Source: Firmicutes bacterium CAG:170 (lineage in GTDB: Bacteria; Bacillota; Clostridia; Oscillospirales; Oscillospiraceae). From it: a stretch of DNA of 6,964 bases. Location of the stretch: NCBI GenBank assembly GCA_000436735.1, contig FR887104.1, positions 1,756 through 8,719 of the forward strand. The letters are read 5' to 3'. Position numbers and translations under genes: made by a program. Each line of letters starts with the position of its first letter. Position 1 is the stretch's first letter. Shown piece after piece: positions 5,621 to 6,964 of the stretch. Below the pieces are notes generated by a model, which made no database searches, was not told where the DNA came from, and saw only the letters and a list, made by a program, of their open reading frames with translations.

Positions 5621-5658
5621 CTGAAACCCTTACCGGGCGCTTACTGTAAGGGAACCAG
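5621..5658 (+). promoter_or_regulatory. Candidate antiterminator hairpin
   Basis: CCCTTAC (5627-5633) pairs with GTAAGGG (5646-5652), and outside it CTG (5621-5623) can pair with CAG (5656-5658). These bases overlap the terminator stem and loop, so the two folds exclude each other. This hairpin would form first as RNA emerges, though the terminator stem is far stronger. Confidence 0.5.
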
Positions 5659-5679
5659 TAAGCGCCCGGCTCTCTTTTT
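5633..5679 (+). terminator. Intrinsic terminator in the hydrogenase leader
   Basis: A perfect 14-bp stem, CCGGGCGCTTACTG (5633-5646) with CAGTAAGCGCCCGG (5656-5669), has a 9-nt loop and is followed by CTCTCTTTTT (5670-5679). It is the strongest terminator in the window and lies about 330 nt after the predicted start and 71 nt before the hydrogenase ATG. It would stop most transcripts unless overcome, which is the expected output of a transcription-attenuating riboswitch. Confidence 0.88.
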
Positions 5680-5727
5680 ATCTGCGCGGCTGGGCAGATG
5701 CGCGCCGCGCCGGGCTGTGACAGCCTT
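5680..5727 (+). other. Post-terminator hairpins and TTTTATCTG direct repeat
   Basis: ATCTGC (5680-5685) pairs with GCAGAT (5694-5699), and GGCT (5713-5716) with AGCC (5722-5725), the latter followed by TTTT. The 9-mer TTTTATCTG occurs at 5676-5684 and again at 5726-5734, each time right after a hairpin. GCAGAT could therefore pair with either ATCTG copy, the second lying 3 nt before the AGGAGG. A role in translation control is possible but weakly supported. Confidence 0.35.
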
Positions 5728-5750
5728 TTATCTGAACAGGAGGAAGCATT

Positions 5751-6964
5751 ATGCGAGGAATCCCCTCATTGATCACCGATATCCGCAAGCAGGTCTTTAC
5801 GGAGGTCGCCCGGATGGCCTATTCCGGCGACTACACCCAGATGGAGGACATCCCCTTCCGCATCGTGCCGGGTCAAAGCCCGCTGCACCGGGAATCCGTA
5901 TTTCTGGAGCGGGCCATCGCCGGTGAGCGCGTGCGTCTGGCCATGGGCCTGTCGCTCCAGCCGGTGCAGCAGCGGACGCTTCTGTCCGAGGGCATGGATC
6001 AGGCGGCCATCGCCGAGCAGTATTACGAGCCGCCGCTCGTCAACATCATCCCATACGCCTGCCACGGCTGCCCGACCCACCGCTATTTTGCGACGGAGCT
6101 GTGTCAGGGCTGCCTTGCGGCCTCCTGCCAGCGCGTGTGTCCCAAGGGCGCGATCAAATTTGTCAACGGCCGCAGCCGCATCACCGAAAGCCAGTGCATC
6201 AAGTGCGGCAAGTGCGCCGCCGCCTGCCCGTATCATGCCATCGTGCATCTCGAACGCCCCTGTCAGGCAGCCTGCGGCATGGACGCCATCGGCGTGGACG
6301 AATACGGCAAGGCGCAGATCGATTATGACCGCTGCGTCTCCTGCGGCCAGTGCCTCGTGAGCTGCCCCTTCGGCGCGATCGTGGACAAGAGCCAGATCTA
6401 TCAGGTCATCCGCGCGATTTTGGAGGACGGGAATGTCTATGCCATCGTCGCGCCGTCCTTCATCGGCCAGTTCGGTAAGGACGTGACTGTCGGGAAATTC
6501 CTGTCTGCCATGAAGCAGCTTGGCTTTGCGGGCGTGGTGGAGGTCGCGGCGGGCGCAGACATCTGCGCCATCGAGGAAGCGCGCGACTTTATGGAAAAGG
6601 TGCCGAACGAGCAGAAATTCCTTGCCACCTCCTGCTGTCCGTCGTGGCGGATGATGGCGCGGCGGCTGTTCCCGAAGGAGTCCGGCAACATCTCCATGAC
6701 CTATACCCCGATGATCTACACCGCCCGGCTCGTCAAGCGCGAGCACCCGGAGGCGAAGGTCGTCTTTATCGGCCCGTGCGCGGCGAAAAAGCTCGAGGCC
6801 ATGCAGGAGGAGCTGCGGAACGACGTGGACTTCGTCCTGACGTATGAGGAGCTGATGGGCATTTTTGAGGCCCGCGAGATCGAGCTTTCCGCGCTTCCCG
6901 AGTCAGAGGAGCTGCACGACGGCAGCGGCCTCGGACGCGGCTTCGCGGCCGCAGGCGGTGTGGC
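5751..6964 (+). CDS. [FeFe] hydrogenase, group B type (3' end missing)
   Basis: [FeFe] hydrogenases interconvert H2 with protons and electrons at an H-cluster; group B enzymes are soluble proteins thought to exchange electrons with ferredoxin. The window holds 404 codons, open to the edge. Residues 104-130 carry CHGC and a CX2CX4CX3CP cluster-binding stretch. Two ferredoxin motifs follow: Cys149/152/155/159-Pro and Cys195/198/201/205-Pro, with Cys171 and Cys175 between. The H-cluster domain shows L1 as TSCCPSW (293-299) and L2 as GPCAAKKLE (341-349), which fits PCxxKxxE. The sequence ends in a glycine-rich GSGLGRG...GGV stretch that precedes L3 (ExMxCxxGC) in relatives, so L3 and the C-terminus lie outside. 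The ATG has AGGAGG 7 nt upstream (5738-5743). Serine in L1 and the 100-residue N-terminal extension before the cysteines favour group B over HydA group A. Regulation by the upstream leader is likely. Confidence 0.93.
   Translation, partial: MRGIPSLITDIRKQVFTEVARMAYSGDYTQMEDIPFRIVPGQSPLHRESVFLERAIAGERVRLAMGLSLQPVQQRTLLSEGMDQAAIAEQYYEPPLVNIIPYACHGCPTHRYFATELCQGCLAASCQRVCPKGAIKFVNGRSRITESQCIKCGKCAAACPYHAIVHLERPCQAACGMDAIGVDEYGKAQIDYDRCVSCGQCLVSCPFGAIVDKSQIYQVIRAILEDGNVYAIVAPSFIGQFGKDVTVGKFLSAMKQLGFAGVVEVAAGADICAIEEARDFMEKVPNEQKFLATSCCPSWRMMARRLFPKESGNISMTYTPMIYTARLVKREHPEAKVVFIGPCAAKKLEAMQEELRNDVDFVLTYEELMGIFEAREIELSALPESEELHDGSGLGRGFAAAGGV

Noticed and set aside
5275..5926. Small plus-strand frames within and after the hydrogenase leader
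   Set aside because: They start at weak or internal codons, run through the aptamer and hairpins, and lack similarity to anything I recognise. The second runs out of frame into the hydrogenase.
5766..6746. A 326-codon minus-strand frame opposite the hydrogenase
   Set aside because: It is a shadow of the hydrogenase frame, which has conserved cysteine motifs and a strong ribosome binding site.

Overview
The window looks like a chromosomal piece of a GC-rich, strictly anaerobic Firmicute, most plausibly a Clostridia member of the Oscillospiraceae type. That placement is inferred from the high GC content, the strong AGGAGG ribosome binding sites, the clostridial-type TrmL and PGK proteins, a RACo-like (DUF4445) ferredoxin-ASKHA protein and a group B [FeFe] hydrogenase. 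No marker gene in the window fixes the genus.

Left half, minus strand (1-2976): a promoter at 2948-2976 reads leftward into trmL (tRNA Nm34 methyltransferase), pgk (phosphoglycerate kinase) and tpiA (triosephosphate isomerase), followed by a hairpin at the window edge. trmL and pgk are 24 nt apart. pgk and tpiA are separated by 366 nt of non-coding DNA that holds a long stem-loop and a family of degenerate GC-rich palindromic repeats.

Middle, plus strand (2977-5230): a divergent promoter at 3125-3153 drives a 643-residue 2Fe-2S/ASKHA protein of the corrinoid reductive-activator family. Its leader of about 90 nt can fold almost entirely into a three-way junction that ends just before the ribosome binding site. 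A long hairpin follows the gene.

Right part, plus strand (5231-6964): a strong promoter at 5268-5295 precedes a leader of about 450 nt and then a group B [FeFe] hydrogenase, cut by the window end just before its L3 motif. The leader contains a compact cobalamin-riboswitch-like aptamer (5315-5419), a second two-hairpin domain (5476-5563), a C-loop hairpin (5593-5615) and an intrinsic terminator (5633-5679) overlapped by a competing hairpin. This predicts premature termination controlled by a cobalamin-type aptamer in front of a hydrogenase, beside a putative corrinoid activator. It is the most interesting part of the window.

Functional link (inference): the hydrogenase exchanges electrons between H2/protons and ferredoxin, while RACo-like proteins use low-potential electrons plus ATP to re-reduce Co(II) corrinoids. 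A corrinoid-sensing leader on the hydrogenase would tie the two genes together. No corrinoid methyltransferase is visible here to confirm the link.
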